From positions 12,802,549 to 12,866,548 of the forward strand of contig NC_030852.1 in the NCBI RefSeq assembly GCF_000208745.1: a stretch of 64,000 nucleotides of DNA, given 5' to 3'. This stretch comes from Theobroma cacao. Lineage: Eukaryota > Streptophyta > Magnoliopsida > Malvales > Malvaceae. The notes under the pieces were generated by a model that was given only the letters and a program-made list of their open reading frames with translations, had not been told where the DNA came from and searched no databases. Both the position numbers and the translations under genes were made by a program. Shown one piece after another: positions 23,463 through 36,198 of this stretch (the stretch's first letter is position 1; each line of letters starts with the position of its first letter).

Positions 23463-24547
23463 GCTATGGATGGCATGCTCAAAATACGCAACGGAAAGAA
23501 AATTAAAAACTTTACAACTAAACAACAAAACATGCCTCTACCCATGGATCACCTTGGTGATATTTAACACATAAATGCACAAAATAAATTATTGTTTAGA
23601 AAGTTACCTAGCCATGTAATTTCGTAATCATGATGACACTTTTTGAAGTAATCCCGTAAACACCACAAGGAGTAAAAACCCTAGCCAATCAAGTGCTTGG
23701 CCTCCAATGGTTGTACACATGATTGCACTTGAACCTTCAACAAAAGAGGAAGTTTTTAGCTATACTTTGTGCTAGCAAAGAGAACAACAATTGTCCTTTT
23801 CTTCTTTTTCACAATCTTAGCCGAATCTTTCTCAAAATTTGCTTATGAAGCAATTTTCTCTTTCACACAAAGGGAGTAGTGGCAAAGAAAGAAAACGTTT
23901 CACTTTTTCTAACAAAAACTACATTTTCTTCAATTGTGGAAAACCTCTAATATGGCAAATAGTTAAAAGGTGACTTATATAGTTAGGTTAAAATAACTTC
24001 AATTTTGTAATTAAGCCCTCAATATTATAACACATTATAATATTGGGCCCATTACTTGATTAAACTCTTTTAATTAAGTCCTTGGAAATTAAAATCAAAA
24101 TTAATTTCCTTTATATTTTGCAATCAAGGCCTTATAATTATAACTATTTATAATTATGCCAAAACTTAATTAAACTCTTTTAATTAAGTTTATAGAAGTT
24201 AATTACCTAGCATGTGATTTAAGTCTAACTTAAATCGTCACTTTCCCAATTTAATTCAAATGCAATCATTATGTGTGACCCATTAGGTTCCAACATGTTG
24301 GCAATGAATTGATTAATGACTTAATTGATTAATATAAATTTCAATCAATTAATTTATAATCAATTTCATAGACCAAGATTGGCATCTAGCAATGCATCAT
24401 GGCCACCAAATTGTTAGGAGAGTTAAAGGGTTCTTTGACAACCTTTCAATGTACAGTCTATCAGTGTAATCATCATATATCTCAAAGATGATAAGGGCTT
24501 GGTACCATGTCTACTCTTATTGACCTCCATATTTGTTCTTGTAATTA
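23463..24547 (-). repeat. Copia LTR, truncated (second LTR)
   Basis: Aligns with 27240 to about 28170 of the intact LTR, for example the shared TTGGCCTCCAATG block (23699 and 27466). The outer 770 bp of the LTR (the TGTTAGTA end) is missing, cut where the gypsy LTR begins. Similarity on the left fades near 23463, so that border is soft. Confidence 0.65.
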
Positions 24548-24570
24548 TAGCTCGCTGTAGCGAAAATGCA

Positions 24571-24640
24571 TTCTCGCTGCAGTGAGATTTCGACCAGCAT
24601 TACCCTTCCACACCCGAGAGTTTCTTGCTGCAGCGAGAAT
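24571..24640. repeat. CTGCAG palindrome copies
   Basis: Two near-perfect copies, TTCTCGCTGCAGTGAGAT (from 24571) and TTCTTGCTGCAGCGAGAA (from 24622), plus a diverged one at about 24551. They are part of the palindrome family found in the related LTRs. Confidence 0.75.
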
Positions 24641-24844
24641 CAGAGCACCAGGAAAAAGTTTCCATTCCCATCAAGAAAAAGCCATCCTGCTGAAATAACA
24701 AAACCAACATGAAACACATAAAGATTTCCAAAGTTCAACATGCCAAATTCATATGCATTTCGACCATAAACCATATTCATGAGTTTCATTCTCTAAACAT
24801 ATATACATATACATACATGGATAAATACCAATACCACTATCATC

Positions 24845-25035
24845 TCATCCAGCTCATGTACATCCCCCCACATCATGCACATAGCCGGAGTCATCGTGTG
24901 CATCCCCCCACATCGTGCACAATTAGTGGCATCGTGTACATCCCCCCACATCGTGCACACAGGCACTTTCATCATCCAACACCCTCACCACTGTCATCAC
25001 CGGCATGTGCATCCCCCCACATCGTGCACACGCAC
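24845..25035 (-). repeat. Tandem GTGCACA-type array, about four units
   Basis: Plus strand shows four copies of CATCCCCCCACATC followed by GTGCACA or TGCACA. Arms such as AGCTCATGTRCA and TGCACATAGC flank the first copy. The array lies in the second intron-like interval of this LTR, at the same place as the arrays in the sister LTRs. Confidence 0.8.
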
Positions 25036-26274
25036 GGTTATCATTATCACACCATGTCAGCCATCAATGCTCAACCTATATGTATATCAACACAATGACA
25101 TAGAACAAGAATCCATAACAGCCACATGTCATATATAAAGACAATAATCAAAAGCTTGTTCCCAAGGCACCCATTGTTTAGAAAAGTTGAATAAACTCAT
25201 TCAAAGGCATTGTACAAATACATTCACATTCCCAAAATAATTTTGAAATGCAAGTTCACTCACCGGTATTTTGTTGAGTCTTTAGCCGACTCTAACTCCC
25301 CTAATGGTCCAATTGAGGCTGTGGGACTTCGTTGGGACCTATCATGCACAACAACATCACCATTACCCCAACTTGGCATTAATACTATTCCAAAACTATT
25401 TGCTAAATTGGGTTCTACTAGTCATTCTTAACTAGTTTCCAACTACCATTAAATGGCTATTGTTTGCAATACTCTAATCACATTTAAATGAATAACAATC
25501 CCAACAAATAAACTGTTACAAATCTAATTACTAGATATTCTCAGCACTTTAAACTCAATTCCAATTTACTACTCACCTTGATAGCTTTGTGCTTAAAATT
25601 ATTTCCAAAAACTTTCAAGCTATAATTGAAGCTTCCTCTTTCTCTCTCTAAAACACCTAACTAGAGAGAGAGTATGGAAATAAGATTTTCTTCAAGGGTT
25701 TTAAAGAGAGAATGTGGAAGAGCACAAGGGTGTATGAAAAGGTGCACCAAAAGCATGAAAAGTGGAGCTATTTTGAGGGAGGTTATAGAGGTTCATATCA
25801 AGCTTCCATGGAGGTTGGAAGCAACGTGAAAGAGAAGAAGGAAGAAGAAGAAGAAGCTGTTGGAAGAATGAGATATTTATAGCCCATGCTTATCCACTCC
25901 ACTTAAATTACCAAAATGTCCCTCCACAAATTAGCTTGTTCTCCTCCAATCCTTTATGCAATCTTTTTACTCCTTTGACACTGGGACAAGGTCCATAAGG
26001 GTCTAGAAATGCTCGAGTTCATGAAAACTTAAAAATCTTTACCCGGGGTGAAAAATAACCATTTTGCCCCTATCATGAAAATCATCAGCATTTTTATTTC
26101 CTTCGTCATTTTACCCATATTTTCATCATTCATTTATGCCTTAGGCCTACTTAAGCCATAATATTGTTTAAAATCTTACTTTTAAGGGCTTACTAAGGAA
26201 ATGATGAAATTACCCTTGATCAGGGATATCGCATCTACTTTTATCTATGAGTCTGTAAAGGTCAAGGTCTCACA

Positions 26275-27218
26275 ATATTGTTTAGTAAATTAGAGTTTTT
26301 AATTGCGCCAATTTAGGCTGCAAATATGGACACTAAAATCCCAAAAACCATGACTTTACAAAATTCTGGCAGTAGTGTACCAGTCAGAATTTTATGGCTT
26401 GATGCGGCATCAAATCAGGGAATTTAATTCCCAAATTTTAACCATGGTCAGCTAACATACGGAACCTTTCCATATTAAAATTTCATAATTTTTGGACTTG
26501 ATTTAGCTGGTCAAAACCCCAAAAAAACGCAGCCTATGTATCCTGTACATAGCTGCAGTTTTTGGGTTGCATATGTGGCATTATGATGGCATAAATCAAG
26601 GGATTAAATCCCTTAATTTTATTGATCTTTCCAGGCATCTTTTGAACATATTCAAACTTCAAAATTTATCCAAAAAGGTATAACAATTGCATAATTTTAG
26701 GACTCTTTGAAGATGACTTTCTCAGCAAAATCATGACCTGAAACTACTGCTGGCAGCAATGGTTTCAGCCATGATTTCACGGCCTTTCCTTCACCATTTT
26801 CAGCTGGTAATTAATCATATTGAAAAAATTTCAATGTAGATTACTGCCAAATTTTTTCAGAATTTTTGGAGGCTTTTAGACCCCTGTTAAAAACTGAAAA
26901 TCAAACCACATGCAAATCTGGACAGAATCAAATTCTATCACCAAACTGCATCTTGTTTCCCATGAATTCGAATCCTTTTCTTGCTAAACTCTTTTGTGCA
27001 TCTCATGCACATATTGTTCTGCAAAATTGAGACCCTTAAACAAGATTAGTTGCTGAAACAAATAAGTATTAAAAATCAAAACTCGAATATGTGATAAACT
27101 ACTTTAAAACATAATCAAAATTTAACACTTACTTGCTCTCTTCCAAATCCCTCACATCCAATCAGAATTGAAATTAACAATAACAAGACATACCTTTGCA
27201 TTAAAATGAGCCAAGGGA
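26275..27218 (-). other. Non-coding copia leader
   Basis: Between the PBS and the gypsy LTR. There is no ORF of note. It is taken as the 5' untranslated leader of the copia element because it directly follows the PBS; gag is not reached. Confidence 0.55.
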
Positions 27219-27231
27219 GGCTCTGATACCA
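27219..27231 (-). promoter_or_regulatory. Primer binding site for initiator-Met tRNA
   Basis: The minus strand reads TGGTATCAGAGCC one base from the LTR end at 27233. It fixes the minus orientation of this copia element. Confidence 0.92.
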
Positions 27232-27232
27232 C

Positions 27233-28938
27233 TGCTAGGAACAACATGATTAGAACATCAACGCAGCGGAATAAAAAAGGATTGAAATAAAAATAAAACC
27301 ATGCCTCCTACCTTTGGATCACATTGGTTGTTTAATGCAAAGTTATGTATCACATAAAATCAGAAAAAGAATGTACCTTTCCAAGTGATAAAATCAAATG
27401 GATTCCTTTGGTGACAAAACACAAACACCTTTGGTGTGAAAGAATCCCAGTCACTCAATCGCTTGGCCTCCAATGTGATACACACGATTGCAACGGATCC
27501 TTCTCAAGGAGAGAGCTTTATGCCATGGGCTTGTGCTAGCAAGTGGACAACGATTTGTACTCTTTTCTTCTTTGATTTCTAGCAAAGAATCAAAGGAGAA
27601 GTTTTCAAAAGAAAATAAATGTCTCAAGAGTGGCAGCACTCAAGAGAAAAATCCTTCTCTACAAAAAAAGAGTGGCTATAATGTGATATTTATATCTAGG
27701 TTTAACTTATTAAAATTTGTAAAATAAGTCCTTAATATTATAACAATTATAATATTTAACCAATACCTAATTAAACTCTTTTAATTAGGTCCTTAATAGT
27801 TAAAACCTAGAATTTGATTTAAGTTTAACTTAAATCATCACACTCTCAATTTAATCCAAATTGTAACCTTTGTGTGTGATCCATTAGGTTCCTAACATGT
27901 TGGCAATGGAATTGAATTATAATATTATTAATTAATTAATTTAAATGAATCATATTCAATTTTAAATTAACTAATTCAATTCCATAGACCATGATTGGCA
28001 TCTAGCAATGCATCATGGCCACCCAATTATTAGGAGAGTCAAAGGATTCTTTGACAACCTTTCAGTGCACAGTTTTCCAATGTAATTTATTCCCCATCAT
28101 ATATCCTGAAGATGATAAGAGCTTGGTGCAGTGCCTACTCTTATTGATCTCCATATTTGTTCTTGTAGTTAGATCATTAGCTTTATGGAGACTTATGAAA
28201 CTCATTTCATAATCTCCTAATCACCTTGGCCAAAGATTTGATCAAGCTAATATCAACCAAGAACTAATGAGATATTTCCCCTTGAATCACTTGGGGTGAT
28301 GATTCCTATCTTGACCACTCATCTGCCTTCACATGCTTCATGCTATACCCAAAAGCATCCTGTTTTGGCATCCTTGGTTAGGCACCCATAGGGATGAAAT
28401 CAAAGCATAGCACTCCACACATAAGACAACCTGGTGTCTCAAGTCTAGGGAGTATTTACACAACTGACACATGAGAAGTATTGCATAGACACTTGAGTGA
28501 AATACCAAATGCACTTCTCATGGCGGGTCATGTTTAGTGAACTCGCTCTCCCATGGCAAGCACCCACATGCTAGTTCCAAGTATCTTTATGCTTCAACCT
28601 ATGAGAACGATTGCTTACTTAACAAGTAAGGAACATAACATGTGCTAATCTTTGAGTATTATTGGTGCTTTGTCTCAATAATACAATGATCAGGAACATT
28701 TAAGAACAATTCTTTAATGCATAAGGATCTCATAATTGTATCCCAATACAATTTATTTGCAAGGCATATATAGTTCCATGGGCTTTATCTACATAAGTAC
28801 AAAAAAGTAATTAAATTACAAACTTATGGATAAAGAACTACCTCAATGTTATTATGAATAACAAAATGTCATACATGAATATCTCAATATTGCAATTCCC
28901 ATACAACCATAGATTGGCTTGTAGGGCTTATACTAACA
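27233..28938 (-). repeat. Intact 5' LTR of the copia remnant
   Basis: 1706 bp. In minus sense it starts TGTTAGTATAAGCCCTACA (28938) and ends CCTAGCA (27233). It matches the split LTR at 41189-45537 in opposite orientation; with the insertion removed that one is about 1.7 kb too. Confidence 0.88.
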
Positions 28939-29367
28939 GGAACAAGCAACGATAAGAAGAGTTGATAATCATGATGCACTTATTTGAAAACAATGCAACT
29001 TAGTTCAAGTTCTTATTAAAATCCATCCATTAAACCCTTTGTTATTAAATCATTTAATGATGAAGGAACCATATTTAGTATGAAATTACAAAGAGAGGAA
29101 ATTTCCAGCAATTATCCAAGTAAGGCAGTATAAATAGAATGTTTCTTGTTGCAATAAAATCAATTTGCAAATAAATGGTAAATTTTCAAGATTCATTATG
29201 TGCATCTCACCCAGCTCATGTGTATCCCACCACATCATGCACATAGCTGGACATAGCTAGACAGCTTCACCATCCATCTCCCTCACTACCGTCATCACCG
29301 GCAAGTGCACACTCACCCCGCACATGCACGATTGCATTTGTCTCACAATGGTACCATTTATGACATA

Positions 29368-29407
<40 letters not shown>

Positions 29408-31222
29408 ACATTATACAAAAACACATGGATTCATCCTTTTACACATTTCACATTTCACAACATCAAACATTTTATTAAGGGCTTGTTCTCAGGAAATTTT
29501 AAAGTAAAAATCGATAAAATTCCCAACTGATTCATTGAAACACGTAAACATTTCCCCAAAATATTTTGAAATGACTCACCTTATGATAGCGGGATATTAC
29601 ATCGTTATTTGTTTGGAGGCATATTTAGCTATTCTACTTGCTGGTCGCTCATTATTCCCTCCGCCACACCACCATCGTGCACTATCTTTACTTTTGTACT
29701 TCCTAGCAACAATCCAAATTCAATATCTTTAGTGTACCTCATTTCTACTTCTCTTTTTCCTTCAATCATGAATCCTCATCCAACTAACTTATATCTTGAC
29801 ACATTCTTTACCAAAGTCGCCTTTATCTTTACTTGTGTAATTCTTTAGATTATGGATACCGGCAACTTGTTTATGACTCTAGCACATATATAAATCTTGT
29901 CTAAGCATATTTATCAAGTTTATCCATCATTTCCACAACAATTACCTAACATATGGCAGCAACTATAAATTTACTTCCATCAACATTTTCTAAGGCTACA
30001 TGTACCACCATCCTCATTTACATGTTGCCACCAAGCATAACGTTAATATTCATTCGTGCACACCAACATGCATAACCTTTTAAACCTTTCCTAACAATAC
30101 ATATCTACACACCAAACTTCCAATCAATATAATTGGCTTCCAACCATACCCATGACATCACAATAACACTACATATGCACGTAATTATTTTCACCATACT
30201 AGACCAATCATAAGCTTCAAATTGTAGCATTAAGCTTACCAATGAAATTCATAATTTTCTCACACCCATGGTCACCATAGCTGCCACAAAATGATTCACA
30301 CATCATTTTTCCAAGAATTTAACCAACCATAAGCTTAAAAACACAAAATCCTTTCCTTAGCTTGCTTTAATTACAAAACCAAGCTTTTCTTCCTTTTTCT
30401 CTTTTTTTCTTGCTTCTCCTCTTAGGGTTTATATGTGCTGGAAATTGGGGTTTAAAACTTTAGGTTTAATGCCCAAGAAGTTTGGAGAAGAAAGAAGTAA
30501 GAAAAGAAAGGAAATAAGAAGAAAACAAGGAAAAGAAATTGAAAAACTCCATTTTCATGGTGCTAAAGATGAATATGGCATTGGGTGGGGAGGAAGAAAA
30601 AAAAAGTTACTGGAAGCTGGTGGAAGCTGCTGGATAATGATATTTATAGTCAAAGCTTATCCAATTTTTCATGCAATTACAATAATGCCCTTAACAAGGT
30701 GGTTTATCTTACTCCTATCTTTTGTGCAATCTTTTTATTCTTTTGACATTGAGAAAAGGTCTAAAATCCTCTAAAAAAGTCCCTTGAATAGCCTCCCAAA
30801 ATCCCTAGCTTCCAAAGTCCCATAAACTTGTTAATTGTGGAAACTACAGTGAGGGCCACGGCTCTCAATTTCCAGCGCCGTGGCGCTTAAATGTTCTGCC
30901 AAATTTTGTTCTTGTGGCACAGTACTTTCACTTTAACAAAGATTTTGACCACCTTCCTGCTAGAACTGGGCAAAGTGATAAACATCAGAGTTGTAGCCCT
31001 ACCTCTTAGCTTTCTAATTGTCCAAAAATCATGTCATTTGGACTTGTTTAATGGGAGATATACTTGAAAAATTGAAACATATGCAAATAGAGCAACAGTC
31101 CATTGTGCACCTTTCTTCACCAATTGAAATTATTTTTGATCCTACTCCTATAAAAACATAAAATAAATATAAATAACATAAAACTAGAATTGTTAGCCAC
31201 CATATCAAGGTAGGGTACTACA
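28939..31222 (-). repeat. Antisense mosaic gypsy LTR, U5 end missing
   Basis: In minus sense it starts TGTAGTACCCTACC at 31222. Its first part resembles the U3 of LTR type A (including the shared module at 30935-31080), the part near 29574-30430 resembles type B (TAAGGTGAGT at the switch), and 28939-29573 resembles type A again. It stops in the second intron-like interval, where the copia LTR starts. A TATA-like ATATTTATAG is near 30648 on the plus strand. No coding content. Confidence 0.75.
29369..29404. repeat. (TA)18 microsatellite
   Basis: Thirty-six bases of pure TA repeats inside the antisense LTR, at a place where the type A LTR has only a short TATATATATG tract (near 5823). Confidence 0.95.
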
Positions 31223-34200
31223 TTATGACTGCAAAAGCAAGATATAAAAATTTAGTGAATTGTCTATCTTATGGATGTAATTGGTTAAGAATTAATGAGT
31301 AAAGTCAAGATCTTAACACTAAGTGGTGTACAATTTGATATATGTGTACCTAAGAGTAAATTTGGAGATCATTGCTTAATAAATTTGCACTGAATGTTGT
31401 GGTAAAGGTATATGAATGTTAGTAGTGAAGTATGCCCAAAGTGAGATATGTGGAGACTAATGTTCCAATCGCAAACTTGTGATAGGAAGCTAGTTTTGCA
31501 AATTGTGGTTTCCATGATCATAAAATATATGGAGGTTATCAATATGTAGGCATACACTTGGAGTTGTACATCTTGTGATCCCCATGTATCATATGGAAGG
31601 AGATATCCCATAGGGGAGTTTACCTGATTTATGGTTACATGACTACAACCTTGGCATGAGATTGAGAATACCTTGGCATAAATGTGGAATGTATTGTGAA
31701 AGGTTGAAAAGACACATATATACCTTAACAAGGTCAATAACATGAATGAAGGGGAAATATGGATGTTGATATGCTGAGCATAAAGAGCTTAAGGATAATT
31801 AATGCAATTATACTAAGTTAGATGGTATGATCCGAACTAAGAACACGGACACCTTGGGAGATTTTAAAATAATGTCCAGTGGGGTTAGTGAGCTAAAGTG
31901 TTATCAGGCATATAATGAACGATTAAAGTTATGAGTGGCTTTGAAGATAAGCCTTTGATTGATTAAGTGCTCAATGGAACCCTATAAAAGGAAGTGTTTA
32001 AGTGTTTTGGAAGTGTGGGGAAAAACATAAGAATAATATACTAGTTTGACTTGTTATGAGAGGTTGAATTTGGATGGCCATGAGTGGGTTGTGAACAATC
32101 AAGCAGTATAAAGTATGTGCTCATAAAGGGAGTTATGATTGGTAGATAACGGTGGAATTTTAGAATTTCATTGTCATAGTTATTAGATTATATTTTATAT
32201 TATATGATATATCGTACAACATCAATGATGAGATTGTGTTCAATGCTTTAGGCCTTGAACTATAAGTTATGGACATGTATCCACCTTGTGAATACCCTGA
32301 TGAGATAAATTCGAAAGATTTTTCACAATGAGAAAACATTAAAGCTCAAAGAGTAAATGGCTATATAGTTAAGTTGGGCTCATGATTGATATGTCACATA
32401 AGTATGAAGATATGATACAAGCATAAGTATATTTGGAAATGCTGGTTTGAGGTAATGATTATGCTACCATTTTGTGGACCCGATGAGGTTTTAGTCTCGA
32501 CATAATTGTAGACGCAAGGCATAAATTGTGAAATGTGCTTCCCCCACAAGTTCTAATTTATTTTGAGTAATTATCAAGGTAAAGTGCTTGATAGGGATAG
32601 GCAAAGGTTGAATTATGCTTCAAATGGTTAGAGAATGAGGGTGACATGGTTTGATTAAATGATACTACCCTTAGTAAGGGAATAGAAATACGCTACGAAA
32701 ATTGTAGAAATCTACTTAGAAAAGAGATGATGATTCGAGTATTTATATACGAGTAAAGACTTTAGTAATGAGCTACGATCTAGAAGCATGATATTAGAAT
32801 ATAAATTTTGGCTAAGAAAAAATTGATTTTTAAGACACATGGTGCCGATTAGTGGTCGATTCTCGTATCAGATTAGAATATTGGGATCAGCTTTGTGTAT
32901 TCACCACAAATGATGAGCATGATCTAACCAACCAAGAGAAGAAATGATTCTAAACTTGATTATTGGTTATTTTGGTTTTACATATGGCTTATTGAGCTTG
33001 ATAAGCCTAAGGCTATTCGAAGTTAAAATTTTTGGAAATATATATGTATGGATATATATGATGCATATTGGTATAAAAGCTCATGCGGAGTTAGTTATAA
33101 TTTGATTCGATGATGATTTTCTATCAATGGTTGTAGTGCTAAACAATGATTAAGATAATTTATCACTGATTTTGGCAGTGAACAAGTGGTTTATAATGTT
33201 GTTAGCTTAAAAATAAATGTTTATACTTTTGGTATGAGTTCATCAAATTCTATTATATCGTGATAAAACTTGGTGTTTTGATATAGCCTGAGAGGCTTGA
33301 CATAAGAACTAGCTTAACTGTGAGCTAGAAATTGTTAGGTTATTATGAAGTACACAAATAGAAAAGTATGACATGAATTTAATATCCTAAAGGGCAATGG
33401 ACAATGATGTATAAGTTTTGGTATAGCTTCAACATATATAGTTTTGATATATAAAGATGTGGGAAAAGGTTTATAGCTTATGCATAAAGGTGTGCATTTG
33501 AATTCGTATAATTAAAAGTGTAAAATCTGCCTTGATTGGTATAAGCTCATGATTCAAAATGAATGATTATGGATTTAATTTTCTAAGGTAAAAAGGGCTA
33601 AAAGAAGTTAATATCAGAAAGGTCTTAATAGATGATTCTTAAATTTTAAAGTGCACCTAAAGAGAGATAAATGTTTAATTTGATTTTCAGATTGATAAAC
33701 TAATGAGGCCATGAGATCTGATGTTTGGAGTAAATTTGAGAAATATCAAGTTAGATATGTTGTAGGTGATTGATGACGAACAAATTAGCAACGACATTGG
33801 AAATATAGAAATGATTAGTAATCAAGATGAGACTTGGAAAGGAACCTTAAAGGAAAATTTTGAGCAACTTTAACTTTGAGAACTTGAGTTATCGATTAAA
33901 GAGATTATTTAAGATCATAGGAGGTATGTGAATGTCATGATTTATTGAAATGCCTTGTGGTATAAGTTGAGATTTATCTAGTGAGCACTCGATCATGAAA
34001 GTATTAGAGTTTGTTTTTGGGAATATGATGACTAATGGTTACTAGATTTGAATCATCTTTGATATTGAAAAAAATATAGATGAAATGAATAAAGAGCGTT
34101 TGATCTTTATGTATTGTGAAATGTTTAAATGGAATTTGTGTGGAAGTATGTAAAACGGAATAAACGTTGGTTGATGATTTAGACCCACAGTCAATGGTGG

Positions 34201-34550
34201 AATAAATGCTTGAATGTTGGAAGGTTTGATAAAAGGTCGAGGTAAAGGAATTGTGGATGGCTAAGTAAACATGTATAATTGATGATTTAAGGATGATTTG
34301 ATTGATATGTGACCAGAATTAATAGCTTATTTGAATTCTTTTCATAAGATGAAAGATGATATTGTTTTAATCCAACAAAAGCAGTACACATAACTATATA
34401 CTATGACATTATCGAGTTTTCTATAAGATTGGAAGTCGATATGATGCATAAACCAAGATTCTATGTTTAGAATGCCCAACAAAAGTGATGTGGTAGAACT
34501 TTAGAACTTTGATTATTCACCCTACGCTGATTTGAATTCAAGGATGAATT
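31223..34550 (+). other. Non-coding internal domain of a type B-related element
   Basis: About 3.3 kb, no ORF above 60 codons in sense and no gag or pol motif. It matches the reverse complement of the type B internal domain (compare 31255-31340 with 13141-13260), but lacks that domain's first 1.1 kb and has no PBS. The left end abuts the terminus of an antisense LTR (31222). The right end leads into a purine tract and a sense LTR. Confidence 0.75.
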
Positions 34551-34569
34551 AATTTTAAGTGGAGGAGAT
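34551..34569 (+). promoter_or_regulatory. Polypurine tract
   Basis: AATTTTAAGTGGAGGAGAT directly before TGTAGTACCC, and preceded by TTCAAGGATGAATT, as in the other two copies of this internal domain. Confidence 0.8.
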
Positions 34570-35939
34570 TGTAGTACCCTGTATTTTGATACAATGGCTA
34601 ATAAAGTTTACGGATGCCTATTGAGGTTAATTACTGAGTTAAAAAGGGTAATTCATAAGTGAACCTATGAAATCTCGATCTTCATAGACATATAACTAGA
34701 AGTAGACGCGATAATGCGAACTATGGGTAATTTCGTAATTTCTCTTAGTGAGCTCCTATGAGTGGGTTTTTTTGTTATGCTATTAAGGTCTAAGTAGGCC
34801 TAAGGAATGAATGAATGATGTTTATGATGGTAAATAAATGAAGAAGATAAAAATAATGATAATTTCCATGGTAGGGGCAAAATGGTCATTTTTCATCTCA
34901 GGTCTAAATTTTTATGTTTTCATGAACCCTAGTATTCTAGACTATGATGGACCTTGCCCTAGTGTCAAAAGAGTTAAAGGTTGCACAAAGGATGAGAGGA
35001 AGACAAAGTCACCATGTTAAGGGCATTTTGGTAATTTATGTGAAAAATGGATAAACTTTAGATATAAATATCAAAAGCTCCAACAATTTCTAGCAGCTTC
35101 CAACCATTTCTTCTTCCTTTCCCCTCTCACATTTCTTCATCTCCATGGGAGCCTCCCTTAAAGCTTCCATAACTTTCTCTCTCTAGCTTTAATTTCATGC
35201 TTTTGAGCACTTTTTCATAGAGCCTTTTGTGCTCTTTCACTTTCTCACCTTGAAACCCTTAAAAATTCTTACTTCCATATTCCTTTCACTAGCTGGACAT
35301 GTAGAGAAAGAGAATGATTTCCCTTGTTAGCTTGAAGAATTTTGAAAGAGAATTCAACTACAAAGACCATCAAGGTGAGTATAAGTTAGGGTTAAATTTC
35401 TTTAGTTGTTGATAAAGGCTAACAATGGGGTTTATGAGTGTTTTATCATTGAGGTTGTTTATTCACTCTTAGGGTGACTAGAGTAGTGTGAATAACTAGC
35501 CATTTAATTGCAATTGGAAGCTAGTTAGGAATACCTAGTGAAACTTGATTAGGAAAGAGCTTTTGGATTATATTAATGCCAATTTGGATTGGTTGTGATG
35601 TTGTGTGTGTATAGGTTCCAACAAGGCCTCACATGTCCATTTGGAGTATTAGTTGAGGTTAGAGTCAAGCAAAAGAATCAACAAGACCGGTGAGTGAACT
35701 TGCATTTCAAAATTTACTTTGGGAGATGTAAATTTATTTGGATGAAACATTTGAATGATTTTATCCAACCTTCGCTTAAAAATGTGTGCCGGGGAACAAG
35801 CCCTTGATAAAATGCTTTGATGTTGTGAAAATGTGAAATGTGTACAAGGATGAATCCATGTGCTCCTATATTATGTTGGTATGTATGTATATGAATATAC
35901 ATTGTGCATTGATGAATAATGTTGTGTGAGGTTGTTGAA

Positions 35940-36050
35940 GTGTGCGAGTAAGGAGTGCACACATGATGATGTTAGAGTGTGCGAGTAGGGAGTGCACACA
36001 TGATGATGTTAGAGTGTACGAGTAGGGAGTGCACACATGATGATGAATGC
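35940..36050 (+). repeat. 37-bp tandem repeat, three units
   Basis: Units start at 35940, 35977 and 36014 (GTGTGCGAGTAGGGAGTGCA type). This is the sister of the GTGCACA arrays in the other LTRs, with a different period, at the same position in the second intron-like interval. Confidence 0.92.
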
Positions 36051-36198
36051 ATATGTATATATATGTGTGTGTTATAGAAAGTTATGAAAATATTTGTGAT
36101 TGTGTTGCAAGTTGGCATTGCTAATTGCTCTCAAATTGCTTTTCATTTCAACAAGAAAATGGCTTTTGATGTAACAAGACCCATTTCACTTAAAATGC

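Larger units (their letters stand above)
24548..26274 (-). repeat. Truncated gypsy LTR of type E (TGTGAGACC), antisense
   Basis: In minus sense it starts TGTGAGACCTTGACC at 26274 and runs through a TATA box (ATATTTATAG near 25872, plus strand), the splice-like block (ACTCACC at about 25572 and 25258, plus strand) and the start of the CTGCAG palindromes. It stops at about 24548, so the acceptor and U5 are missing. No TSD is visible, consistent with later deletion. Confidence 0.82.
23463..28938 (-). mobile_element. Ty1/copia remnant, pol deleted, carrying a truncated gypsy LTR
   Basis: The right LTR (27233-28938) is complete and followed inward by an initiator-Met PBS and a non-coding leader (26275-27218). 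The left LTR is represented only by its PBS-proximal part (23463 to about 24547). Between them is a truncated antisense gypsy-type LTR (about 24548-26274). No gag or pol survives. The LTR family is the same as that of the plus-strand copia element at 37211-45537. Left border approximate; no TSD found. Confidence 0.7.
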
